Source: Lunularia cruciata (taxonomy: Eukaryota; Streptophyta; Marchantiopsida; Lunulariales; Lunulariaceae). Taken from it: DNA of 64,000 nt. Location of the stretch: contig OX419757.1 of assembly GCA_948567375.1 (NCBI GenBank), positions 35,836,001 through 35,900,000 of the forward strand, written 5' to 3'. Shown in pieces: positions 1 to 13,039 of this stretch (its first letter is position 1; each line of letters begins with the position of its first letter). The position numbers and the translations under genes are program-made. The notes beneath the pieces were generated by a model that was not told the DNA's origin, did no database searches, and worked only from the letters and a program-made list of their open reading frames with translations.

Positions 1-1637
1 CTTCCTATTTTAGGCTAGACACTAATTGACAAATAATTCTCGGGTTGGTGACTTCAAGACAATAAGCGGGAGCAGGGACAAACAGGACCAAGTAGACAGA
101 TTTGTGAGCGTGAAGCATAAGTTGACTTCAAATACGTCATTATCTGCAAATAATAGCGAATAGCATGGTCATCGATTCATCATAATTCTTTCATTCATCA
201 CATGCTCTTTCCAACACTCTTACTATTGCACAGCCATTTCCTGCCTTGCATGAGAAAACGTTAACCGTTAAAAAGGTACATTTCAGGTAATGGAGCCGAC
301 CCACATAGAACACAAGAAGGATGGGAAAGGATTAAAACGGTACATTTTACCACATTTTGTAGTGATCAACAAAAACGCGGGAATTGTGGTCAAGAAGCGC
401 AAGTTCTTTTGGATAAAACACCATGAGCAAGATGTATATGAATATTCTATAATCAGTATATCACTGCTAAAGCATACTTAGTTAAACTCTCTCTTTATTA
501 CCATCTCTTTCTTGATAGTTTAATTAACTTTGGACTCCGCTAGCCTCATTGACGTATTCACTCTTAACCTAATCAACGGTCTATATGAACCTAATCAATG
601 ACTATATTATAGTATCAAACATATTATAAACAAAAAAAAGAAACCATTCTTGGATCCGTCACGGCAATTTGGATCTGTCTCGGCAATTTGGATCTCAACT
701 AGGCTAGATTTGTATATAGGCTAAATCCACTAAAGGTCTTTTTTATATGTTTAATATCTTATATATAGCTTTGAATAAGGTTGTTCACTGTTGTTTTTAT
801 TACCTTTACACTTTTCTACTTGATACCAGTTGACTGATTTGGAATTGGGGCTAGGTCTAGAAACTATATTTTATAGTAACTCGTAGATATATAAAAGACA
901 CATGAAATTTAATATTTTATTTAAATATCCGTACAGTTTTAATAGAAGACTAAATTCCAAGATAATATGTAGAAAGAGTAGAAGAGAAGAAATGGACAAA
1001 AAACTGAACAAAGTAAACTCTGAATACCTAAGCTAGTTAATACTTTATTGAAAGTGTGGACAAGCTTACTTCCTAACAAAATCAACCAATGATGTTTCGA
1101 AGTTAACTGCATATCCAGCTTACTTAATCCTGAAAACGTTATTCGATACCTTATGGCCCAAGAAGGTTCTAGGATGCCTTGCTAGCCTTTCTTAGTCCTT
1201 TGGAAAGGTTATGAGTAGCTTATGAGTACCTCTTTGTAGAACTTTAGAAGTCTTTCTAAAGTATCTAATAGAAGTTTATAGTGACCTATATGCTAAAATT
1301 TTACTAAATAAGTATGGTGAAATCTTTTACTATTACACTTACCATATCATTTATTTTAGTTTATATTATGGTTCAGGATATTATAAATTAGGGAATATTT
1401 TGAAACTTTGTAAATACTATGTAATGGGAGCTTTTCATAAATTTCAAGCTAGCAATCTATTGAATTATTTATGCTAATATCTTGTACTATTAAACTTTGT
1501 ATATCATTTTAATATGGTTTAATATATTAGAAATTCTAATTTGTGGAATGGATACAAGACTGAGATGAACTTCCATACAAATGAATGACAGGACTAACAG
1601 ATATTCCATGATCTAAAAGAACAAGCCCACCAGATTT
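1..1637. other. AT-rich intergenic DNA, no gene seen
   Basis: I see no recognisable coding sequence, RNA gene or complete mobile element here. Open frames are short and overlap on both strands. The only small structure is a 19-bp unit repeated twice in tandem at 652-670 and 671-689 (core cggcaatttggat), with a partial third start at 690-695. Confidence 0.5.
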
Positions 1638-2248
1638 TGTAATGTTCTAATGACACAAGAAAACCCCAAGAGAAACACCAAAGAAAAAACACAAGAGAAA
1701 CATGATGCTTCATTCCTTGATACTCCGATGTCCCAACGGAGCACCTTGTCTCTGTCATATAGCAAATAGAATTCACTCAAAATGAGCTCCACCTTTTGAT
1801 CATATACATGGATTGGTAACATGTCAGCAAGTTCCACCCTTCGATTAGTTGTATGGATTGATGACATATAGATCCTCGTCCTATTTGGTTTCTCAAACAA
1901 ATTTGACCGACAAGAATCTTTGGGAAATCTTCTTGCATGAAACTCATAACTACATGGGTGATTTACCATTAGAAAGCTTTAGACAAGACAAATAGTGGAT
2001 TTCCCCTTCAAGCGAAAAGACAATGGCTTTTTTACCCATAAGAGAGTGATCTTTCATTTTTTGAGCCTAATTCATCCATTTAGGCTTCCAAATTGGCTCT
2101 AAAGTTTTCATGGTGTTTTAACCTCTACCTTATTAGTGGAAGTACTCTTTTGGGAATCCCTCTGTCTGATCTACTTAGACCACCATATATAACATCCCTC
2201 GAGATATTACCAATTTCTACCTCTAGGTAATATATCTAGCTAATGGTA
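1638..2248 (+). repeat. Dispersed ~0.6 kb repeat, copy 1
   Basis: This segment aligns by eye along its length with 25048-25621 and in part with 5179-5655. Shared landmarks are a start at tgtaatgttc, the stretch ccccaagagaaacac, the phrase gttgtatggattgatgaca, a tttgacc-containing block, and an end at tagctaatggta. It encodes nothing recognisable on either strand. Copy 3 sits as a clean insertion inside a copia reverse transcriptase, so the family is mobile. Its size and lack of coding capacity suggest a solo LTR or a non-autonomous element. Strand is assigned only to show that the three copies are in the same orientation. Confidence 0.7.
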
Positions 2249-5178
2249 TTAGAAATTTATATCATAACTTCTAAGTGTTATGGACATACCATTAAGCAAA
2301 AGAATCAGAGTACTCTTAAATTTAGGAGAATGGACAAAGATTGTATTTCATTATGAATAATCTTCTACAACAACCCAAGCTATGTTATAATATCTTCCAT
2401 GAAATATCTATGGATGGTATTAGCCATGTTTCAAACCATATATTTAGTAACACTATTCATAACAAAGTTCAATATCATTCATTGAATTTAGTGTAACCTA
2501 AGTAGTTACTCTTTGTATCTCAATTGATAAATTTTCTATAATATATATACTTGCAAAATACCTAATCACAAAATGGTATAAGGTGCATAGCAATATATAT
2601 CTATTTCTCTCTCTCTTTCTATCTTGTCATTCGTTACTCACAAGGAAAGAGAGAACAAGTTTTGTAACTTTAATATTACTTGTTAGCAAGTTAAATATAT
2701 ATGATTATTTTAAAATTAGTGTAATAATAGAGAAATTATTATTTCCTTTAAACTTATTTTTATAAAACACATAAGCTTTCTAATTGTATTTTTATGAATA
2801 ACTTACTTATACAAATAAAAATTTACACTCTCTTACCTATATCAGTCATGGTTATAATAAGTAAAACTAAATCACTTCTATGTTGTATCTTAATTTGTTA
2901 TTTGTCTCATATACTTGTATTTTTTGTCATGATCTATAATCCAATAATATGCAAATTGGTTACTTTTGTAAAACCTTTATAATTTATAGAATGCTATTCA
3001 TAATTTTAAATTAATTTAGAGGAGTATATAATCAAATTTTGTCTTTATTTGCTATATTGAGTAAATCTATAAACATATAAATTTGTATTTAGACTCTTTG
3101 AGTTTTTGATTTTGAAAATATAACTAAATGCAGTCTCAATTTTTCAATATCAACATATATTATTGTCTTATTATCGTTCTTTACACTAGAAGTTCACCCT
3201 ACAAACCTTTTTAATAGACTAGAAATATCATGTAGATACATCATAGAAATATAAAAACATCACACAACAAGATACTTTATTCCAGTTTTTTATAAATCTA
3301 TGCAAATTCGACATTGATGTGATATCATAAATGCTAAATCATAATCATAGTAGTGAATTAGATATTGAGTTAAAATCTAAGATATACACTTTGAGCATTG
3401 TTGTTCAGATCTATTCATTTTTATATAGTTAATGATAAAGAAAAAGTAAAATTTAAATGGCTTGTTTGTCTGCATTATTCTCTATTGTTATGAATATTGT
3501 GACAAAATATTTCATTAATTATGTAAAGTTATAAATTATAAATTTAGCAATTTAACAACTCAACTTGAACTCAAGATCAGGATTCATTCTCCTTCCTCAT
3601 AGTGGTAATAATGTAGATTTTAATCTTGGTAATTTCATTGTCTTAAAAGACCTTAAAAACTAATATTATATATAATGAAAAAACTGCATAGAACTATTAT
3701 TAAAATTTTGATAAATTTCACATCATCTCATATTCAAATATCAAATAAAATTTATGTATGGCTTAGTTTCAGTGTAATCCTTAAATCTTTGATGATTAAT
3801 ATGACCATGTAAGAATAAGTGAAGTATTTTAAGTACATGCGTATATATAATTGGTAAGATTTACTACAACCGAGTATGTTATATTTGGTATAATATACAA
3901 GTAAGGGAATAGAAAACAATTATACAAAGCAATGATGGTGAATATGAGTGGAATGATTCAAATTTTTTTATATAATTTATTTAATTATATATCCATAAAT
4001 TTATAATTAATACTTAATACCATCGAGAATATGATGTTAGCTAATTTTTTGATTTTTATATACTAAAGATCTTCAAGTGACATAGAGACTACAATAAAGT
4101 GAAAGGTATAATCCTTTGAGTAAAGAAGTTCTTACATAAAGTTCACAAATTGGAAAATGCATTATATACATAATAAAATACTGCTTGAAAAAATATTTAT
4201 CAATATTTATCTCAAAGTCTGCTTTAAAAGAATATACATAAATTGTAGGCTATTTTATGATACAAAAAGAAGAAGGTTCATTTAATAAACTTATTATATT
4301 GTACTTGCATCCAAAACAAAAAGGAACCAAATCATTTTCTAAAATATATTTGTAGCGGCATGTTTTAATATTAAATTTTGTATTAAAATTTACTAGTTTT
4401 TCTTTATATTCATTCATTTGAACAAATGTATGGAAAAGTTATATTATTTGCAACATTGTATGTAAATCAAGATGTGATTAGTTAAATGAATAAAGTCAAC
4501 GTGTGATGTCTATCATATAGTGGGTGAATCAATACAAACTAAAATAAAGTACTGATATATAATCCAAAAAGAATGATAATATCATTTATCATTCATTTAC
4601 AAAACTAGTGATAAATAACTCAAATGATTAAGACAATAATTATTGCTTAGATTTTATAAATGAAAAAAGGTCCAAATGATTACAATTTCAATCTACATTA
4701 ATCTAATAATCAATCCTTTGCAACTTTGAATTCACTAAAATGATATGTATAAATGTAGCAATATATATAAATTTCATGTTTATTCTAAATACAAAAATTT
4801 AATCATAGATTATAAATTAAGGTTTTAATAATAAGAAAAGTTAGCAATGAATAATTTTGAATATAAAGACAAAGAAAACAGTTATATAAAACAAGTCATT
4901 CATAATTAAATTATATTTTTTATTATATAAATGGTACTGTATTATATAATTTGAATCAAAAGATTCAGATTTATGTCTACATATATTCTTTATTTAAATG
5001 TTGTCAAAATATTAGATCTAATTATTATAAGTTACAATCATGCAAGATATTAACATCTAACTATTCAATATCTCAATTTGATCATACAATTTATTTCAAA
5101 TAGAAAACAAATAGTGTTTAGACTGTTGCAGTAGCACAAAGATAGAAGCATACAAGATTAGAATTCCAAAAAAAACTC
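2249..5178. other. Very AT-rich DNA without genes
   Basis: About 2.9 kb of extremely AT-rich sequence with no reading frame of convincing length and no domain I recognise. Poly-A/T and short TA runs are common. I see no LTR, terminal inverted repeat or RNA gene. Confidence 0.5.
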
Positions 5179-5655
5179 GAATGTTCCAAAGGAGCACTTT
5201 GGTTTTATTATATAACAAAGAGTATCTTGGTGAGTGAGTTACATCCTTAGATTAGATGTATGGATCAGTGACATGTAGACCCTCGTCATATTTGATCTGT
5301 CAAACAAGTTTGACCAAATGGAATATATTAGGAATCTTTGTGTAGGAAGCGCACAACAATATAGAAGAACCAACAATACCTCTTCTATATTGTTGGAAAG
5401 ATCTTGACAAGAAAATTTGTGCAGGAGGAAAAAACAACTTTATCCTAAAGAGGAGGAAACACTCCATTTGTATGCTTAATTCTTTCATTTAGTCTTCCAA
5501 CATTGATTTTGAAGATTTTGGTGTATTTTAGGTCCCTACTCTATTAGTGTAAGTCATATTTTGGTAACTCTTTGTGATATACTTAGATCATCATGTATAA
5601 CATCTATGAAGATATTACATAGCCAATCTAATTTGTAGCTAATTTGTATAACTAT
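5179..5655 (+). repeat. Dispersed ~0.6 kb repeat, copy 2 (5'-truncated)
   Basis: It matches the 3' four fifths of the repeat seen at 1638-2248 and 25048-25621, entering at the aatgttccaa...ggagcac block and sharing gatgtatggat..tgacatg, the caaacaagtttgacca block and the terminal agctaat region. It lacks the first part of the longer copies. A 15-bp perfect inverted repeat (5354-5395) occupies a position where the other copies have no such structure. Confidence 0.6.
5354..5395. repeat. Perfect 15-bp inverted repeat, 12-bp loop
   Basis: Arms 5354-5368 (caacaatatagaaga) and 5381-5395 (its exact reverse complement) flank a 12-base loop. It lies inside copy 2 of the dispersed repeat. Confidence 0.75.
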
Positions 5656-5978
5656 TGATATTACACTTGTGCACTCAACTTCTTAACTTCAAAATTAAAG
5701 CTTTATTGTTGGTCATATTGACTTTAATAACCTTCAAGATAGGTAAGCTAGTATTTTTGTTCTTTATTATATTTATGCTTAGAAAGTGAACATCACTTTA
5801 TACATTATAATGTGAATTCACAATATTGTGATTTAATGGAACTACTCGTCATAACATACGTGTGAATACTACATTATAATATAAAAAAATAGTGGTAAAT
5901 ATAATATCATTGTATCACTTGTATAAAATTTGTGTAAGTGGTTGACATTATAGCACCTTGTTTCTAATAGACAGTATA

Positions 5979-6275
5979 GTACCACTCCCACTCTCATACT
6001 TTATAGCATATTTTAGACAACAAGGTCCATTGCTCTACAAAGGGCATTGGCTGGTGCAATCCATAGGAGAGCAATAACACCAGGTGATGCTTTTTTGGAT
6101 GATCTAATTGTTTGTAGACCACACAACTTGTATAGCTCGGATATCTTATGTGCAATGGGGCAGATTTCTCATATAGACTCTATTGGGGCTTAGCTCCATT
6201 TTACCTTTTTCATCTCTCTCTTGTAGACTTGAAGTGGTCTTCCCCTCCTTCTTTTTTCTACATGGTTGTCCTTCT
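5979..6275 (+). mobile_element. 5'-truncated 3' end of the R2-like non-LTR retrotransposon
   Basis: This piece aligns with 60459-60758, the last coding segment and 3' UTR of the non-LTR element at 57.5-60.8 kb. Shared runs include ccattgctctaca, ggctggtgcaatccatagga, agcagatttctcata-like and gactctattggggcttag. Homology starts abruptly at about 5979 and stops near 6273 with no poly-A tail, as expected for target-primed reverse transcription that stopped early. The coding part has a small deletion and is dead. Similar strings flank it (atagacagtat on the left, atagacataac on the right) and could be a worn target-site duplication. Confidence 0.8.
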
Positions 6276-7764
6276 CTATAGACATAACTATTACTTTCAT
6301 TTGGTTATTAATAATCTAATTATATGAATATGATTGAATTTTATACACTTATTTATTCTGAAACTTTACTTTGTATTATATTTAGATATCTACATTTTCT
6401 TGAATGTTATGTAAATTTGACATGAGTATTTTATAAAAATTATACAAGGACAAATTTATGTAATGGCATTTACCATTTTAACTTTTATGTATATGAGATC
6501 TTCTAAATATGTATCTTTTTAATCAAATGCATACCAAATAGATAGATGGATTAACTAACTAACTAACTAAATTACTATATATATATTAATATCAATATCT
6601 ATCTTGCTTAGTCTTATGCATATCAAATTAGTTTTTTTATCCTCATAAATACAAGGTATTCATTCTTCCTTTATTAGTTCCAAAAATGCTTGTGAAAATG
6701 ATGTGATTTTTATTATTACGTCTTACTCAAAGTGTATACAAGATATCAGGGGTGTTCTAGATATATGTTATATAGTCTTTTGGTAAAACTGTTAAATGGT
6801 TTCTAGACGACACTACTACACAGATGGAAAACACTTGAAGATAACCTTTGGAATTCATAAAATCTACATATTCTTAAAAGTTCCATGGTGTCTTGTAACT
6901 TTGTCAGGTTGTATTTAATTTCAAAAATTCATGCATCCATTTATCCTTAGAAGATATATTTTCACCATCCAATACATAATTTAATATCATTAATTGCTAG
7001 TTCTGCAATTATAGCTCCTCTAAAAGTTATCAATTTTGCTATTCTCAAGTAGACAAGAGAATCATAAAGAGATTATGGTTTTTCGAAAACATTCCACCCG
7101 TGTATATTTCTCTTGTAAATATATAAAGTGAAAAAGGAAAAAATTTAATTATTCTCTTCATGTATTTTTATATTTAATCCACTCATCTAAGATGAGTAAT
7201 TTTCTTGGATCTTGTTTTAACTTTGCTTTTCTTCTCTTTCTCATGTTACAATAATATAAATAAATTGAGTGCACTATATTTAACTAAATATCTACCTAAT
7301 AATTAAAGTATTTATACTCACTACTTGATGAACTAAAGAGACTTTTTAATGTGATTATTTCTTAATGATATTCTAGATATTTCAATATAAAGTACAAGAA
7401 TTTTCCATTTGCAATCTTTCTTATTATTAAGTAAGTAAAGTTACTTTTGTGACTATGACATATTATGATACGAAGAAGGATGAAGTATACTAATTTGATA
7501 AAAACCTACATGTAATTTCTTCAAATTCTAACACAAAAATCTTTATCTTTTTCATGGAATATTTTCTTATTAACTCATTCTATATACTTTTATATTCACC
7601 ATTGTAATAAAGTTTATGGTTTTTAAATATCAATTGAGTCAATTTTGTTTAGATTGTTAACAAGTTTGTGATATATTATAGATGATTATCCAAATTTCAG
7701 TTAGATTAGTAAATATAAGAGTTGACATTTAAATCTTCTTTGGTTGACCACATGACTATCGTTA
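6276..7764. other. AT-rich DNA without genes
   Basis: No recognisable coding or RNA feature. A short (taac)n run occurs at about 6551-6569. Confidence 0.45.
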
Positions 7765-8153
7765 TGCATAGTAAAATGAAGTTAGCCTTAGCAAATACGG
7801 AGCTACATATAGCTGGAACAAGGTAGAATTATCATATATCTAGGAAATGATAAGAATGTTTTGGGAGCATCTAAGAAGTTTCTAAGAATTGAATAACAAG
7901 TATGCCAAGTTGACAGCTAGCTTAACGTATACACCAAATAATTGACTAGCTTACCTTAGCTTGCACTCCAAGTATTCTGACTTCTAAAAAGAACTTTCAT
8001 TGGAAGCTTCTTGGGAGCCTTGTACTCTAGTTGCACATAAATACCAAAACCCAAGTTTAGGCTATGTATTTGGAGTTTCATTCACTTGAGCATTTTAAGC
8101 ATGACTTCTATTCTCATCTTCTATTATACTATTTCTATTGAGTGTCTTTTACC
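7765..8153 (+). repeat. Solo or orphan LTR of the chromovirus family, plus orientation
   Basis: The reverse complement of this segment matches the LTRs at 31806-32204, 34591-34997, 40208-40595 and 40943-41360. Shared blocks are gaaactccaaat, caaggctccc/agaagctt, cttggagtgcaagctaag and aagctagctgt. The plus-strand end gtgtcttttac corresponds to the family terminus ggtcttttaca. The length (~389 bp) matches the other LTRs (about 390-420 bp). It lies opposite in direction to chromoviruses A-D. I see no convincing primer-binding site or gag after it, so a solo LTR is the simplest reading. Confidence 0.7.
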
Positions 8154-9000
8154 TCATGGGAGCTGCTAGTAAGGAGTAAGTAACTCTAAACCTATCAAGA
8201 AGAGAGTGCTTTGTCATTTCGAGCTTGCACATCCCACTATTTCTTGCATACTTGTACCATATGGAATAGAGAGTAGTTGGCAAAGAAAGTAGTAACATGA
8301 TAATCTGTAGGAAATAGAAAAGATCTTTAGAAGGTGTTAAATTAAAATAATAAAATGAGAAAGTTAATTCTGAAGTTGCAGAAAAAACAACTTGAGAATT
8401 ATTCATATCCATGCAAGCTTAAAATATTAAAAGGCACTGAGCTCGTTTTGCTAAGATATAGATCACAAAGTCAAATAGATGATATCTAGAGGCAAATGAC
8501 GAGCACATGAACGTCAATTAAATCTCGTAGACTGAGAAAGGATATATGAACTTGCTAATTTACTAGAAAGATTGCTTGTTCAAGCTCTTAGTAACATAAA
8601 TTTCCCTCATATAACAACCAATGCTTTTATAGATTCTGAGAATAATGATGATCCTTTATTAAAGAACGTCAAGAAAATGAAGATCTCCTTGGAAAATCTG
8701 GTTTGAAATAATATTGATTCTAAGTAAAATGGTTGGGAAGGAACTTCTAATGTAAAAATACAATCTACAATGCACATTAATTATAGTCAAATATATTGAG
8801 TATGAACTCCGATAAAGAGTTTCAACTTCAGTAAGTAACCTCCTTCTTGTAAATGACTCGTGAAACAAAAATTGCATTCTTGAATTTATCCTATTCAAAT
8901 GATAATTTGAATGAAGTTTTGGGTATAGACAATTACCAAAGACAGGTTTTTTCTCAATATCTCGAGTTGTTACCTTCAAAGCTACTCCCAAATGGTAATA
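8154..9000. other. AT-rich DNA, no gene recognised
   Basis: Short open frames on the minus strand (8149-8412 and 8659-8991) show no domain or motif and look like chance ORFs. Confidence 0.4.
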
Positions 9001-10025
9001 ATTAGAGACATCCGGGTTTTACGCTAATTGAAACCTCCCATTCTAGCAAGAAAACGTGTGGTGGGGGGCTAGTTTTTCACCAAGAATATAGGTACCATGT
9101 TGAAGGTTTCCATGATAAACGGATTTGTGTTGAGTAGTTTACAGACTTTGCAAGCCTTGATCTGGCATCATCTTTGACGTCCTGCCAGAAATATGGATAA
9201 CTAGAACTCGAGAATCTACTGCTTAGCTCGTCAACGTGGGTCTAACGAGAGCCTACCTCACCCCTAAAGCCGCGTACTCGTAGTTCAACCATGTAACTTT
9301 CAATCGAAGGTTAGGCCTAATAAGACAGATGGGCCCTTGAAACCGCGTGTAAGGTGACCCCTGAGAAAACATTTCATAACCCTGGCCCTGTATCGTTTCT
9401 AGAATCGCGATCTGCAGAAGACACCGTCCATTCTCGCATCAACAGAATTCATGCATATCGCGGTCCCCTACACGACGACTACTGGCCGTTGTTAAGGTTC
9501 CAAAGTCTAGCGAGATCACATGGTCAATGGGTTTAGGTACAGAGTACAGAGTCTGTCTTTCAGTATAAAGACGATGTTTTCCAAATGGCTGACTGTGTCG
9601 ATCCTTACTCAACCACCCGAAGGAACTTGACGTGTCTAAGGAGTACTGTACAGGTGGGCAATGCTGAGCACAACAGGTACTTAGTATGCTCGTATTTACT
9701 TATAACTCAGCATGCCACGCAGGGACCGTAAATGTGTCGACTCTACGGCCCGTCAGCGTAAGATCGCGTGAAGCTTCTTGTTCTGCTATGTACGTGGTTT
9801 CCCGTATTGACCACAGTACAGCATGACGTACATCGAATGTTTTGATCTGCTGCCATCCCGAGCATAGAGAACGTTAAAACGGACAGTATAAGTTAACGAC
9901 CGGCTGTTCGGTAGCCTCCCTTGTCTACCGGGTTTTTGGATGGATGGACAAGTTAGGGTGCTTGTCCTACTGGCGCTGCGGAGGACGAATCATTTCTGTA
10001 CTCAGTGCAATCTGCCTTGTCTAGA
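9001..10025. other. GC-balanced island of unknown origin
   Basis: Base composition changes sharply here. CG dinucleotides are frequent and the long A/T runs of both flanks are missing. AT-rich DNA resumes at about 10026. There is no long ORF; the longest plus-strand one (9354-9536) has no recognisable motif. It may be single-copy intergenic or UTR DNA, or a piece of unrelated DNA. Confidence 0.45.
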
Positions 10026-12890
10026 AGTATATTGTTTTAATGTATAAATGCCATAAAAAATATAGCTTTCAATACTCCCTAACCGTCAACAAATGGGAAT
10101 GATTCTCTTTTTGAAAAGGTTATATGCTTTTCAAAATAAAGTCTTGTCTTCTAGAGAATCTTTCTGTAAACAGATAATTTTATTTCATGTATCGGAGAAT
10201 TATTTCGTGTATCAAATGATTGAGGATTTACTTTTGACTGTAAGAAGATGTAAAACTCACCAGTATTACTTATCCTTGAATATAGTATTACACTTCCTGG
10301 AATTTGATGTTTTTGATATTTACTCCAAGTTTTTAATATATCATATGAGAGCAAAATTAATATTCTAAATACATTTAAGGTTTATTGCCTCTACTGATTT
10401 AAAAAAATAAAATTTATTTATCTAGACATAAGATTAGAACTTACAGTTAAAGTTATATCTTTGCCACTTTTAAAGGTTCTGAAATTAGCAAAAACATACA
10501 TTCACTCATTTCAGTGTGAAGAAATGAGGCAGAATTATTTTTTATCCTAGACGCTTTTTGGCTTTTGTAAAAGTCGGATTATAGTCGATTAGTGTTCTCA
10601 CCTGAGCATTCACTTACCTAGTTTTCACTTCTTTAATTTCTCAAAGCAATGGATTTAATAAACGTGTAATTTTCATAGCATATTACTTTCAATGTTGAAT
10701 ATATTGAACTCTATTTGATGTAAATGCATTAAAGGATTTGTTAAAACGAGCAATCACTTTATTAAAATCACCCATCCTACAATGATACGGTGTATAAGCA
10801 CATAACCTATTTGCATGCAGCACTAAATAAGGACGTGTTCTTTGAGATCTTTCATTTCCATCCCCTTCTCTTATTTTGATACTTAACATAGCTCACTCGA
10901 TGGAATGTTGCAAAGTATCAATCTAATTGCTCTCTCTATGAAATGTTGCAAACTATCAATGCATTTGTGCATTTTAAATTCTTTTAACTTTGACAAATCT
11001 GATGCTTGTGATGAAAAAATAATATGCTAGGGACAAGTACATGCATTAAGTCGGTTATCTATAAAGATTCCATAGCTTCTAAGCCATCCTTGTGAACTTG
11101 CCTCCACTAGCTCACTACCTCCACTAGCTCGAATTATAAAGTCTCTCTTTATTTTATGCAGAGTACTCAACTTTGGCAACACTTTGGTTACTCTGGTCTG
11201 TTTACGGGCAATTCCCTCGAAAGCCTTGAGGATGTTCACGAGTATGGGCACTGGTGGATTCTCCAAAGCTAATAGAGGGTGCGCTAGGTTAAGTAAAGTA
11301 AAATATTCTTACTATTTTCAGGTTGGATACTCAAGTAAAATGTATTAATATTCTTAATATACTCAGGTAGGATAAATATATTGACTGCATGAGCAATTTC
11401 CTGATAATATTACTTGTAACTTCAAAACGTCGGTATGCTCGGATTTACTATCGACATGTGAAGAGAAAAAGGCGACCACATAGAACACATGTGAAGCTTT
11501 CCACTCCTTATGAAAAGTCTTGTCAAGGGGATCTGTGTTTCAGTTCTCTACTCCGGAAGTTACAGAGAGATTTCTGCCTAAGCTTTAGAATCTTGAAACC
11601 TACTCGATCAGTCTTACTTGTACATTGTCAATGCAGAGCGCAAAACGTTCAGACACGAGCGCTCAAAACTAGAATTACGGACATACTCATGCCGTTTCTA
11701 AGATGAATGGATGTCGCCCGGTAAGAACAGAAGGAAACCTATCAATGTGTGGAGTGAGCTATTCTGTTGCATTTGGCAGAGAATACAGGGACATTGCCCG
11801 GCATGAACAGAAGGAAACCTATCAATGTGTGGGGTGGAGCTATTCTGTTGTATTCTGCAGAGAAGACAGGTTCTGGCGGCGGGAAGAAGATTTTTCCCCT
11901 TAAATAGAGAACACGGAATGTACATATACCAGTAAGGAATGAAAGCTGGCAATTATCCAGGAGGCAAGTTATCAAATATATGAATTCTTCTTTGAATGTA
12001 TTGTGTTATGGGAGTCTCTGCCTAAGTCGTGAACATCTGTCATGTAAGTAGGTGCGCATACAGGTGTGATCAATGAAATATACTTTTTGTGGTCCGAACT
12101 TTGAACACTGCTGGAAGTGATGTGCATGTACCTTGATCTGAACCATGGGTATATTGAACCAAGTTTCTTCAAAGTACCATCTTTTCGCGGCTTTGGTCTC
12201 ATTGTGTTGTTGATATTTTGCCCTACATCTGTCTCGTATGTTTTCTATCCCCTCTCTGCTGATCTATAGTATGATTCAAACTGGATTTCTGGATTTCTTT
12301 TTCTGGATATTAGTTCAGTCCCCGACGCGCGGCACTGATGTCGGATGAATATAACAGAAGGCATGAGAAATTTCGTGCACTGTCTTGACTCCCCTGGTCA
12401 GGTGTCACCTCCTACATGGGTGGATGTACGGGACATTAGGGGTTTCAGAAATAGTTATACTAAGTTTCATAACTTTTCATATAGATAGATATGAAGCATT
12501 ACTAAATGGGTAGGGTGTGTGACCGGGAGGTAGAAAAGGTATTATTATGGAGTTCGGGCAAAGTTCTTTATTATCAGGGCATTCCATATGAGGTGGTTAG
12601 TAGAAAATAAGGGATAAGGAATTTTCTGTTATCACTCCATAGTGCATTGATTACGTATTAGGGTTAATAAAGTTTATTATTTAGGGTTAGAGTGAAAGTG
12701 GCGGACACCAAAGGGAGCATCCATGATGTTCCAGAACACCCATGGTAATCAAAAGTTGACAAATCTATGCATTAGATGAGCAGGAACGTGATTTTTTACC
12801 ACCGAGGAAGATTGGAGGGAGAATGAGTGGAAAGATTTGAGGGCATGCAAAATTGACCGCTGGTGAAGATTTGAGAGACCCATAGCCAGA
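10026..12890. other. Mixed-composition DNA, no gene recognised
   Basis: A minus-strand frame at 11027-11266 (79 codons) has reasonable amino-acid composition but matches no family I know and has no splice context I can defend. A tandem duplication lies at 11710-11870. The rest holds only short overlapping frames. Confidence 0.4.
11710..11870. repeat. 80-bp tandem duplication
   Basis: Units at about 11710-11789 and 11790-11870 share gaacagaaggaaacctat, caatgtgtgg, agctattctgttg and the closing acagg. They differ by a few substitutions and a 1-bp indel. Both strands are open through the repeat, which creates spurious repetitive ORFs. Confidence 0.85.
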
Positions 12891-13039
12891 GTTGGAAGGG
12901 GGAGTGAATTTGTTTGGAGTGGGAAGATTTGGTTGCGGGCAGTGGGAAGGTTAGAAGGAGGAGTGAATTTGTTTGGAGTGGGAAGATTTGGTTGCGGGCA
13001 GTGGGAAGGTTAGAAGGAGGAGTGATTTTGTTTGAAGTG
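12891..13039. repeat. 59-bp tandem repeat, 2.5 copies
   Basis: Units are 12891-12949, 12950-13008 and a partial 13009-13039. Units 1 and 2 differ only near their starts (gttggaagggg against gttagaaggag), so the duplication looks recent. The unit is purine-rich on the plus strand. Confidence 0.9.

Noticed and set aside
1594-1969. Minus-strand ORFs of 60-118 codons
   Set aside because: They lie antisense to dispersed repeat copy 1 and are broken in the other copies.
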